Shown: positions 11,632 through 18,291 of the stretch, piece after piece | How the letters are laid out: each line of letters begins with the position of its first letter | Numbering within the stretch: position 1 is the first letter of the stretch | From: Acaudatibacter sp963835495 | Lineage (GTDB): Bacteria; Pseudomonadota; Alphaproteobacteria; Caulobacterales; Caulobacteraceae | Length of the DNA stretch: 64,000 nucleotides | Assembly (NCBI GenBank): GCA_963835495.1 | Contig: CAWIFQ010000005.1 | Coordinates: forward strand, 1,302,001-1,366,000 | Direction: 5' to 3' | The notes under the pieces: model-generated | What the model saw: only the letters and a program-made list of their open reading frames with translations | Databases searched by the model: none | Told to the model about the DNA's origin: nothing | Position numbers and translations under genes: made by a program

Positions 11632-12246
11632 ATGATCGCCGCTCTCGAGGTGACGGGCCTGGCGGTCAGCCGCGGCGACCGCCGGCTGTTCCAGGATTTC
11701 GACCTGCGGCTGGCTTCCGGCGAGGCGGCGGCGCTGATCGGTCCGAACGGCGCCGGCAAGACCAGCCTGCTGCGCGCCATCGCCGGCTTCATCCGCCCGC
11801 AAACCGGCGCCATCGCCTTCCGCGGCGCGGCCGGACCGCTGGAGGCCGAGGAGGCGCGGCGCGCGGGCGTCCACCTGCTGGGCCACCAGGACGGGCTGAA
11901 ATCCGGCCGCACCGCGCGCGGCGAGCTGCTGTTCCAGGTGCTCTGGACCGGCGGCGACGCCGCCAGCGCCCTGGCCGCGGCGGAAAAACTCGGGCTGATG
12001 CGGGTGCTGGATCTGGCCGTGCGCCACCTCTCCGCCGGCCAGCGTCGGCGCCTGGCGCTGGCCCGGCTGATCGCCAGCCCGCGGCCGCTGTGGCTGCTCG
12101 ACGAGCCGCTGGCGCCGCTGGACGCACAGCACCGCGCCCTGTTCGGCGAGCTGATGGCCGCCCACCTGGCCGGTGGCGGCCTGGTGCTGGCCGCCGTGCA
12201 CGACCCGCTGCCGATCGCTGCGCGCACCGTCGAGCTGGCGGCATGA
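11632..12246 (+). CDS. ccmA: Haem exporter ATP-binding subunit CcmA
   Basis: ATPase of the CcmABCD complex, which releases haem-loaded CcmE during cytochrome c maturation. The protein is 204 residues, family length. Walker A is GPNGAGKTSL (about residues 39-48), the ABC signature is in HLSAGQRRRLALARL, and Walker B is LWLLDEPLAPLD. It starts the ccm cluster; ccmB follows after 10 bases. No strong ribosome site is seen before the ATG. Confidence 0.93.
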   Translation: MIAALEVTGLAVSRGDRRLFQDFDLRLASGEAAALIGPNGAGKTSLLRAIAGFIRPQTGAIAFRGAAGPLEAEEARRAGVHLLGHQDGLKSGRTARGELLFQVLWTGGDAASALAAAEKLGLMRVLDLAVRHLSAGQRRRLALARLIASPRPLWLLDEPLAPLDAQHRALFGELMAAHLAGGGLVLAAVHDPLPIAARTVELAA

Positions 12247-12256
12247 GAGCCCGGAC

Positions 12257-12922
12257 ATGAAGGCTTTGGCCCTGATCTTCCGGCGCGAGCTGGCGCTGGC
12301 CTGGAGCGGCGGCGGCGGGCCGGCGCTGGCGCTGGCGTTCTACGCGGCGATCGCGACGCTGGTGCCGCTCTCGACCGATCCCTCCAGCCGCAACCTGGCC
12401 GGGCTCGCCACCGGCGTCGCCTGGGTGGCGCTCGCGCTGGCCTCGCTGCTGTCGCTGGAGCGCATGTTCGAGCGCGACTTCGAGGACGGAGCGCTCGACC
12501 TGCTGATGTTGGGTCCGGCGCCCGCCGAGGCCATCGCCGCCGCCAAGTGCCTGGCGCACTGGACCGCCGCCGGGGCGCCGCTGGCGCTGGCCGCGCCGCT
12601 GGCCGCGATCGCGCTGGGCGCGCCGCCAAGCCTGGCGCCGCTGGTCTTCGCCACCGCCGCGATCGGCGGCCTCGCCTTCGCCTTCGTCGGCGGCACGGGC
12701 GCGGCGCTTGCGCTGGGCAGCCGGCGCGGCGGGCTGATCATCGCCGTGATCGTGCTGCCGCTGCTGTCGCCGCCGGTGATCCTGGGCGGCGGCGCGCTCA
12801 GCGCCTACGCCGCCGGTCTGCCGTGGCGCGACGGACTGATGCTGCTGGGCGCCTACGCCCTGGGCGCGGCGGCGATCTGTCCATTCTTCATGGCCGCCGC
12901 CTGCCGTAACGCGCTATCCTAG
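12257..12922 (+). CDS. ccmB: Haem exporter permease subunit CcmB
   Basis: A 221-residue membrane subunit of CcmABCD with about six hydrophobic helices. The opening ALALIFRRELALAWSGGGG and the FERDFEDGALDLLMLGP segment are characteristic of CcmB. The chosen ATG at 12257 follows ccmA by 10 bases and gives the family N-terminus; the frame is open further upstream inside ccmA. The operon is interrupted after it by the Spy-like gene. Confidence 0.92.
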   Translation: MKALALIFRRELALAWSGGGGPALALAFYAAIATLVPLSTDPSSRNLAGLATGVAWVALALASLLSLERMFERDFEDGALDLLMLGPAPAEAIAAAKCLAHWTAAGAPLALAAPLAAIALGAPPSLAPLVFATAAIGGLAFAFVGGTGAALALGSRRGGLIIAVIVLPLLSPPVILGGGALSAYAAGLPWRDGLMLLGAYALGAAAICPFFMAAACRNALS

Positions 12923-13027
12923 ACCGTCGCGCTCAGGCTTTCCGCTTCGGCGCGGACACCGCACGGAAATGCGCGCGACATGGAGCGAGCGTAGCCTGTG
13001 CGAACCCTCAGCGAGGAACATAACAAA

Positions 13028-13606
13028 ATGCGTTTTTCGTCCCTGCGTCTGGCGCTCGTGGCAGGTCTCGTTCTGCCCGTCAGTCTCGCGACCGCGGGCT
13101 TGGCGCAGCCCGCCCCGCCCCCGCCTCCGGCCGGCAACTCGATGGGCATGCACCACGACCATATGGACGATCCCGCGGCGATGCGGGCGCACATGGCCGA
13201 GCACATCAGCACGGTGCTGCAGCTGCAGCCGAATCAGCGAGGCGCGCTGGACGCGTTCCTCGATGCCCTGACGCCGCCCGCGGGCATGAAGGAGCACATG
13301 GATCACGCGGACGGCGACGAGGACCATCTCTCCGCGCCGGAGCGCATGGATCACATGCTGGCGCACATCGACGCGATGCGCGCCCACATGGCGGCGGCGG
13401 CCGATGCCACGAAGCGGTTCTACGCCCAGCTGACGCCCAGCCAGCAGAAGGCCTTCGACGAGCTCGCGCCGATGATGATGCATCACATGGGCGACCACAT
13501 GGACGACCACGGGGGCATGATGGAGCACATGCATCATGGCGACGGCCCCGGACACGAAGAAGGATGGGGCCACGAGATGGGTCCGGGCGGACAGCCTCCG
13601 GGCTGA
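13028..13606 (+). CDS. Exported His/Met-rich Spy/CpxP-like protein
   Basis: A 192-residue exported protein: signal peptide MRFSSLRLALVAGLVLPVSL to about ALA-QPA, then a helical body. Two copies of the LTxxQ-type motif are visible (LQLQPNQRGALDAF and LTPSQQKAFDEL), as in Spy/CpxP/ZraP periplasmic chaperones. It is unusually rich in His and Met: MGMHHDHMDD near the mature N-terminus and many HMxxH repeats toward the C-terminus, suggesting copper, nickel or zinc binding. An ATG at 13028 with GAGG upstream is preferred over the upstream GTG at 12998 because it begins the signal peptide directly. It sits between ccmB and ccmC and is followed by a terminator. A metallochaperone or envelope-stress role is inference. 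Confidence 0.78.
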   Translation: MRFSSLRLALVAGLVLPVSLATAGLAQPAPPPPPAGNSMGMHHDHMDDPAAMRAHMAEHISTVLQLQPNQRGALDAFLDALTPPAGMKEHMDHADGDEDHLSAPERMDHMLAHIDAMRAHMAAAADATKRFYAQLTPSQQKAFDELAPMMMHHMGDHMDDHGGMMEHMHHGDGPGHEEGWGHEMGPGGQPPG

Positions 13607-13620
13607 TCGTCCGTAAGCCC

Positions 13621-13657
13621 GGCCTGGATGGCTTGCCCCCTGCCGTCCAGGCCTTTA
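13621..13657 (+). terminator. Intrinsic terminator after the Spy-like gene
   Basis: Stem GGCCTGGATGGC (13621-13632) pairs with GCCGTCCAGGCC (13642-13653) with one G-T wobble, a 9-base loop and TTTAAT after it. It lies between the Spy-like stop (13606) and the ccmC start (13668), so ccmC probably needs its own promoter or read-through. Confidence 0.75.
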
Positions 13658-13667
13658 ATCCCGACCC

Positions 13668-14387
13668 ATGCTCACGGCGCTGGCCAATCCGCACCGTTTC
13701 ATGGGCTTCTCCAGGTGGGCCGCGCCTTTGTTGGGCGCCGTCGCGCTGCTCCTGATCGCGCCTGGGCTCTGGCTCGGCTTCGCCGCCCCGCCGGACTACC
13801 AGCAGGGCACGACGGTGCGGATCATGTTCATCCACGTGCCGGCGTCGCAGACGGCGATGTTCGTTTACGCCTGCCTCGGCGGCGCGAGCTTCTTCTCGCT
13901 GGTGTTCCGCCACGCCCTCGCCGACGCCGCCGCGCGGGCGGCCGCGCCGCTGGGCGCCGCCTTCACCTTGCTCGCGCTGGTGACCGGCTCGCTCTGGGGC
14001 CGGCCGATGTGGGGCGCCTGGTGGGTCTGGGACGCGCGGCTGACCTCGGTGCTGCTGCTGTTCCTGCTGTTCCTCGGCTACATGGCCCTGCGCGCGGCGA
14101 TCGACGACGAGGCCAAGGCCGCGCGCGCGGCGGCGATCCTGGCCCTGGTCGGCCTGATCAACCTGCCGATCATCTATTTCTCGGTCGACTGGTGGAACAG
14201 CCTGCACCAGGGCGAATTGGTCTTCCGTCCCGGCGGGCCAGCCATCGCCACAGTGTTCCTGATCCCGCTGGGGCTGATGAGCCTGGGCTACCTCACCGCA
14301 TTCGGCGCGCTGTGGCTCGAGCGCACCCGCGCCGAGATCTGGCGCAGGCGCGCGCAGATAGCCGCGGTCCAGGCGGCCGGCCGGTGA
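13668..14387 (+). CDS. ccmC: Haem exporter protein CcmC
   Basis: A 239-residue membrane protein that binds haem and hands it to CcmE. The tryptophan-rich haem-handling motif WGAWWVWDARLTS and six hydrophobic segments identify it, and it ends with a basic C-terminal tail. The ATG at 13668 comes right after the terminator at 13621-13657. ccmD starts 11 bases after its stop. Confidence 0.94.
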   Translation: MLTALANPHRFMGFSRWAAPLLGAVALLLIAPGLWLGFAAPPDYQQGTTVRIMFIHVPASQTAMFVYACLGGASFFSLVFRHALADAAARAAAPLGAAFTLLALVTGSLWGRPMWGAWWVWDARLTSVLLLFLLFLGYMALRAAIDDEAKAARAAAILALVGLINLPIIYFSVDWWNSLHQGELVFRPGGPAIATVFLIPLGLMSLGYLTAFGALWLERTRAEIWRRRAQIAAVQAAGR

Positions 14388-14397
14388 GCCCCAGCCA

Positions 14398-14559
14398 GTG
14401 AACCACGACAAGTACGCTCTCTTCGTCTGGCCCGCCTATGCGATCACCGCCGTGGTGTTCGCCTGGATGGTCCTCGACACCGTGATCCGCGCCGGCGTCT
14501 GGCGGCGGCGCGCCGAGCGATCCGGCGCGGACGAGACGCGAGGGGAAGCGCGGAAATGA
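14398..14559 (+). CDS. ccmD: Haem exporter small subunit CcmD
   Basis: A 52-codon gene with a GTG start: VNHDKYALFVWPAYAITAVV, one transmembrane helix, then a basic tail. This is the classic CcmD layout (Tyr/Phe-rich entry, single helix, Arg-rich cytoplasmic end). It helps release holo-CcmE from CcmABC. It starts 11 bases after ccmC and its stop overlaps the ccmG start (ATGA at 14556-14559). Confidence 0.88.
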   Translation: MNHDKYALFVWPAYAITAVVFAWMVLDTVIRAGVWRRRAERSGADETRGEARK

Positions 14560-15071
14560 AACGCCTGGTCGCGCTGGCCCCCATCGCGGTCTTCGCCGCG
14601 CTGGTGCTGGTGTTCGGCTTCTACGCCCTGCACCACAATCCGCAGGTGATTCCGCGGGCGACAGTCGGCTCGCTGGCGCCCAACGACGCACTGCCCAGCC
14701 TCGACGGCGCGCCGCCGGCGCCGCTGCACTCGACGCTGAAGGGCGTGACGCTGGTCAACTTCTTCGCCTCCTGGTGCGTCCCCTGCGCCGCCGAAGCGCC
14801 GACCCTGGCGGCGCTGAAGGCCGAAGGGGTCAGGATCGTCGGCGTCGCCTGGAAGGACAAGCCGGCGGACACCCGCGAGTTCCTGGCCCGCTATGGCGAT
14901 CCGTACCAGGCCATCCTGGTGGACCAGGAGGGCCGCGCCGGGATCGATTTCGGCGTCACCGGCGTGCCGGAAACCTATCTGGTCGACGCCCACGGCCGCA
15001 TCCTCGACAAGCAGGCCCAGCCGCTGACGCCCGCTGACGCCGAGGCGCTGCTGAGCAAGGCTGGCGGCTAA
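14556..15071 (+). CDS. ccmG: Cytochrome c maturation thioredoxin CcmG/DsbE
   Basis: A 171-residue membrane-anchored periplasmic thioredoxin that reduces apocytochrome c CxxCH cysteines before haem ligation. It has an N-terminal anchor (residues about 5-22), an active site FFASWCVPCAAEAPTL near residue 75, and the CcmG motif GVTGVPETYLVD. The start overlaps the ccmD stop. ccmE, ccmF and ccmH are not in this window. Confidence 0.94.
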   Translation: MKRLVALAPIAVFAALVLVFGFYALHHNPQVIPRATVGSLAPNDALPSLDGAPPAPLHSTLKGVTLVNFFASWCVPCAAEAPTLAALKAEGVRIVGVAWKDKPADTREFLARYGDPYQAILVDQEGRAGIDFGVTGVPETYLVDAHGRILDKQAQPLTPADAEALLSKAGG

Positions 15072-15125
15072 GCGCCGACAGATCGCCCGACGCGCGAGCC
15101 CGGAACACGCTGCAGCCCGCGCGTG

Positions 15126-15166
15126 TTAACCTCTCGTTGACCATAACCGGCGAGCGTGCGTACCAT
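15126..15166 (+). promoter_or_regulatory. Candidate promoter with CtrA-like box
   Basis: TTAA (15126-15129), 7 bases, TTGA (15137-15140) matches the CtrA consensus TTAA-N7-TTAA except for one base. The second half overlaps a -35-like TTGACC (15137-15142), which is 18 bases from TACCAT (15161-15166). It lies 34 bases before the start of the small gene at 15200. CtrA is the cell-cycle regulator of Caulobacterales; binding here is inference. Confidence 0.45.
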
Positions 15167-15199
15167 TAACCATGTTCGATTTGGCGCGTTGAAAAGGAC

Positions 15200-15466
15200 A
15201 TGGCCGCACCCGTCCGCCCTCCCGTCTGGCCGCCTGCTCCGAGCAATATTCAGCCCGGCCGCAACGACGTGCGGGCGACCGCGCAGAAAGCCTTCTTCGA
15301 GGCCGCGCTGGCCGGCAAGCCGAAGCCGGTCACGGCGCAGGCCGCCCAGGTCGACGGTCCGCCCAGGGCCAGCGCCGCCCAGGCCGTGCGCAGCGTCGCC
15401 GCCACCGAAGCCCGCGCCGCCGACCGCCTCCCGCCGCCGGGCTCGCTCGTCAACATCCTGGTCTAG
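15200..15466 (+). CDS. Small hypothetical protein
   Basis: An 88-residue protein, Pro/Ala-rich at the N-terminus (PVRPPVWPPAP) and ending in PPGSLVNILV. No signal peptide or membrane helix. A GGAC sits just before the ATG, and a promoter-like region with a CtrA-like box lies upstream. Codon positions show the strong GC3 bias of neighbouring genes, which supports coding. I do not recognise a function. It ends 3 bases before the GFA gene, so the two are probably co-transcribed. Confidence 0.6.
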   Translation: MAAPVRPPVWPPAPSNIQPGRNDVRATAQKAFFEAALAGKPKPVTAQAAQVDGPPRASAAQAVRSVAATEARAADRLPPPGSLVNILV

Positions 15467-15469
15467 CCC

Positions 15470-15922
15470 ATGACCGACACGATCGAAGGCGGCTGCAGGT
15501 GCGGCCGGGTCCGCTATCGCGTGGCCCTCCCCGAGCTGCCCAACGTCTACGCCTGCCACTGCCGCGACTGCCAGACCTGGTCCGGCAGCGCCTTCAGCCT
15601 GCAGTTCTTCCTGCCGGAAGCTCAGCTCGAGGTCACAGGCGATCCGGCGCTGTTCGAACTGACCTCCGATGACGGCGCCCGGATTTCGCGCCAGCGCGCC
15701 TGCCCCACCTGCTTCACCCGCGTCTACAACACCAACAGCGCGCGACCCGGCGCCGCCGGCGTCCGCGCCGGCACGCTCGACCGCAGCGACGAACTGCGCA
15801 TCGCCGCCCACATCTGGACCAAGCGCAAAATGGACGGGATCGACATTCCCGGCGACGTGTCCGCCTGGGCGGAAGGCGCGCCGCGCGAGGACCTCATGGC
15901 CGCGCTCTCGCGCGAGCCCTAG
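15470..15922 (+). CDS. GFA family protein (CENP-V/GFA zinc domain)
   Basis: A 150-residue protein with the zinc-binding pattern of the GFA family: CRCGRVRYR, then CHCRDCQTWSG, then CPTCFTRVYN. The founding member accelerates formaldehyde-glutathione adduct formation, but most members have no tested activity. It follows the 88-residue gene closely. A second, divergent GFA gene is at 43144. Confidence 0.85.
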   Translation: MTDTIEGGCRCGRVRYRVALPELPNVYACHCRDCQTWSGSAFSLQFFLPEAQLEVTGDPALFELTSDDGARISRQRACPTCFTRVYNTNSARPGAAGVRAGTLDRSDELRIAAHIWTKRKMDGIDIPGDVSAWAEGAPREDLMAALSREP

Positions 15923-16034
15923 AGCGCGTTCAGCAAAAGTGGAATTGCTTTTGCGGTTCGAACGCGCTCCAGATTTAAAGTGTCAGAGCACGATTTAGGG
16001 TTCAGATCGGTGCGATCTGAACCCATCGTGCTCT
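15922..16034. repeat. Double-hairpin repeat (AGAGCGCGTTCAGCAAAAG family), copy 1
   Basis: Two hairpins. The first runs from GAGCGCGTT (15922-15930) to AACGCGCTC (15961-15969) with an inner CAAAAG/CTTTTG stem. The second runs from AGAGCACGAT (15985-15994) to ATCGTGCTCT (16025-16034) with an inner GTTCAGATC/GATCTGAAC stem. It lies between convergent genes and touches both stop codons, so it may also stop transcription both ways. A related first-type hairpin is at 51117-51164. Confidence 0.75.
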
Positions 16035-16614
16035 AGGCGGCCACCTTCGGCTGCTTCTTCGCCTTCTTGCTCTTCTTCTTCGAGGCGGTCGCCTTGGGCG
16101 TCTTCGCCGTCTTCGGGGTCTTGCCCTTCGACGCCTTTCCCTCGGTGGCCTTGGCCGGCGCGGCGGTCGCGTCGGCGGCGGTGGCCAGGGTGGTCAGCGT
16201 CTTGACGAACGTCTCGCGCTTCTTCGGCGGCAAGAGCTCGAGCAGGCGCTCGTCGGAGCGCGCGGCGGGCTTGCCGCCCTCGGCCAGCGCCAGCTTGCCG
16301 GCCTCGCTGACGCGAACGGTGTTGGCCCGCGCGTCGGTGGCGGAGCGTTCGCGCTCCAGCAACCCTTTGGCGATCATGCGCGCCACCAGGTCGGCGAGGG
16401 TCGAGCGATCGATGCCGGTGGCGCGGACCAGGTCGCTTTGCGAGACGCCGTCGGCGGCGCCCGCGGCGGCCAGCACCGTGTATTGGCGCTGGGTCAGACC
16501 CGCCGGGCCCGAGGCCTCGGCGTGAAAGTCCAAGGCAAGCTGAAGCACTCGGTGCAGCAGATGCGTGACCGACTGCGAAAGCCCTCCGTCTGAACTCTTC
16601 GGTTTCTTGGCCAT
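16033..16614 (-). CDS. MarR-family transcriptional regulator with histone H1-like tail
   Basis: A 193-residue protein. Residues about 10-140 form a MarR-type winged helix: AGLTQRQYTVLAAAG, then the recognition-helix region GVSQSDLVRATGIDRSTLAD and the wing with DARANTVRVSEAG. The last ~50 residues are a Lys/Ala/Thr/Pro tail (KGKTPKTAKTPKATASKKKS) like histone H1 or other DNA-coating tails. Such tails are unusual on MarR proteins and should add non-specific DNA affinity. It stands alone, divergent from nothing close. An inverted repeat and a direct repeat upstream (16630-16687) are candidate autoregulatory sites. Confidence 0.85.
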   Translation of the reverse strand: MAKKPKSSDGGLSQSVTHLLHRVLQLALDFHAEASGPAGLTQRQYTVLAAAGAADGVSQSDLVRATGIDRSTLADLVARMIAKGLLERERSATDARANTVRVSEAGKLALAEGGKPAARSDERLLELLPPKKRETFVKTLTTLATAADATAAPAKATEGKASKGKTPKTAKTPKATASKKKSKKAKKQPKVAA

Positions 16615-16629
16615 GACGCCCCCCTGTCG

Positions 16630-16687
16630 CGACAGACCGTCACGGCCTCCGTACCCGACAGTTGCGTCAATTTGACGACAGACCGTC
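16630..16687. promoter_or_regulatory. Candidate MarR operator region
   Basis: Upstream of the MarR gene. CGTCAA-T-TTGACG at 16665-16677 is a perfect inverted repeat around one base, and the 12-base word CGACAGACCGTC occurs twice in direct orientation (16630-16641 and 16676-16687). The arrangement suits a dimeric winged-helix regulator acting on its own promoter. Confidence 0.5.
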
Positions 16688-16709
16688 CGTGGACGTCAAT
16701 GCCGGGGCT

Positions 16710-17304
16710 TCAGAAACCCGGTTCCGGGGGCTCGGGCGCTTCCGCTGGGGCCGGGTCGTGCCAATACTTGCGCAGCAACGGGAACTGGGCGGCCCCGAAC
16801 GCCACCGCCGCGACGATGGCGACGACCCGGAACGTGGCCCACACCTCGGGCGTCTGGGTCCGCCGGATGAATTCGTTGGCGAGGGCCGAGGCCCAGAAAA
16901 ACAAGCCGTACCGGATCGTCAGCACCCGCCAGGCCTGGTCCGGCAGGCCTATCGCCCCGCCCAGCAGCAACTTCAGCGGGTTCTTCTCGCAGCGCCAGGC
17001 CGCCGAACAACGCCGCGCCCAGCGCGCCATCGACGATGCTCATCTTCATCTGCAACAGGTCGCTGCGGTGAAGCGCGATCGAGAGGCCGGCGAACACCAG
17101 CGCCATCACCCCGGAAAAGGCCGGGATCGGTGCGATGCGCCGCTCGAGGATCAGGCTCAGCGCCAGCGCCAGCACCGACAGCGCGATCATCACCCAGCTG
17201 GCCTTGGGAAAGTCGTGCGTGATCAGGAGGGCGGCCAGGAAGCCGACGGTCGGCGCGGCGTTGGCCAACTGGATCAGGAGCGAAGAGACCTTGCGCTGCG
17301 CCAT
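16710..17304 (-). pseudogene. yciB: Septation protein A (YciB family), apparent +1 frameshift
   Basis: Inner-membrane protein of the YciB/IspZ family, linked to cell-envelope integrity and septation. The first part (QLANAAPTVGFLAALLIT, then several hydrophobic helices) and the last part (GLFFWASALANEFIRR...TQTPEVWATFRV) are both typical, but they lie in frames one base apart. The change is at 16989: GCG CTG, one extra C, then GAG AAG AAC CCG gives the expected ALxEKNPLKLLLGG. Corrected, the protein is about 197 residues. The ATG at 17304 follows the ftsY stop by 2 bases (a GTG at 17310 overlaps it). An assembly insertion is the simplest explanation. Confidence 0.82.
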
Positions 17305-17306
17305 GC

Positions 17307-18242
17307 TCACGCGTCCAGCCCGACCAGCGAGCGGGAGAAGGCGCGCGCGTCGAACGGCTGCAGGTCGTCGATCCCCTCGCCGACGCCGATCAGCTTGATC
17401 GGGGAGTCGGACGCTTGCGCGACCGGGACCAGGACGCCGCCGCGCGCCGTGCCGTCTAGCTTGGTCATGACGATGCCAGTGACCCCGATCATGTTCCCGA
17501 AAACGTTCTCCTGCGCCACCGCGTTGCGTCCCACCGTGGCGTCCAGCACCAGGAGCACCTCGTGCGGGGCGTCCGGATCAATCTTGCGCAGCACCCGGAC
17601 CATCTTGGTGAGCTCGAGCATCAGATCCTGCTTGTTCTGCAGCCGGCCGGCGGTGTCGATCAACACCACGTCGAAGTTCTCCGCCTTGGCTCTGGCGTAG
17701 GCGTCGAACGCCAGGCCTGCAGCATCCGCGCCGGTGGGCGCCGAGACGAACGCCGCGCCGGCGCGGTCGGCCCAGATCGCCAATTGCTCCGTGGCCGCCG
17801 CGCGAAAGGTGTCGCCGGCGGCGATCAGCACCTTGGCGCCGCGCGCCTTGAGGTCGGCGGCGATCTTGCCCAGCGTCGTGGTCTTGCCCGAGCCGTTGAC
17901 GCCGACGAACAGCACCACGAACGGCCGCGGACCGCTGAGCGGGTCGAACACGCCCTGGCGCGGGATCAGCTCGGCGGCGACGGCGGCGGCCAGCGCCTCC
18001 TTGATCTCGCGCTCGTCCGACTGGCGTCCGAAGCGCTGCTCGCCGAACGCCGCCGCGATCTTGGCCGCGGCCTTCGGACCGAGGTCGGCCTCGATCAGCA
18101 TTTCCTCCAGCTCGTCGAGCTGGGCCTGGTCGAGCGGGCGACGCGTGAGGACGCCGACCTGCTCGCCCATCTGCCGCGAGGTGCGCGACAGCCCGTCGGA
18201 GAGCCGCTGCAGCCAGCCTTTCTTGGGTTCGGTCATGCGCAC
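17307..18242 (-). CDS. ftsY: Signal recognition particle receptor FtsY
   Basis: A 311-residue SRP-GTPase that docks SRP-ribosome complexes at the inner membrane. It has a short N-terminal helix region and no long acidic A-domain, as usual in alphaproteobacteria, then the NG domain: G1 GVNGSGKTTTLGKIA, DTAGRLQNK, TKLDGTARGG and the closing GVGEGIDDLQPFD. It is transcribed together with yciB, which begins at its stop. The mtaB-(kinase)-ftsY-yciB order resembles other Caulobacterales as I remember them. Confidence 0.95.
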   Translation of the reverse strand: MRMTEPKKGWLQRLSDGLSRTSRQMGEQVGVLTRRPLDQAQLDELEEMLIEADLGPKAAAKIAAAFGEQRFGRQSDEREIKEALAAAVAAELIPRQGVFDPLSGPRPFVVLFVGVNGSGKTTTLGKIAADLKARGAKVLIAAGDTFRAAATEQLAIWADRAGAAFVSAPTGADAAGLAFDAYARAKAENFDVVLIDTAGRLQNKQDLMLELTKMVRVLRKIDPDAPHEVLLVLDATVGRNAVAQENVFGNMIGVTGIVMTKLDGTARGGVLVPVAQASDSPIKLIGVGEGIDDLQPFDARAFSRSLVGLDA

Positions 18243-18291
18243 GCTTCTAGCGCGTTCGACGAGACGCGTGACCGGTTTTTGAGGCGGTGGG

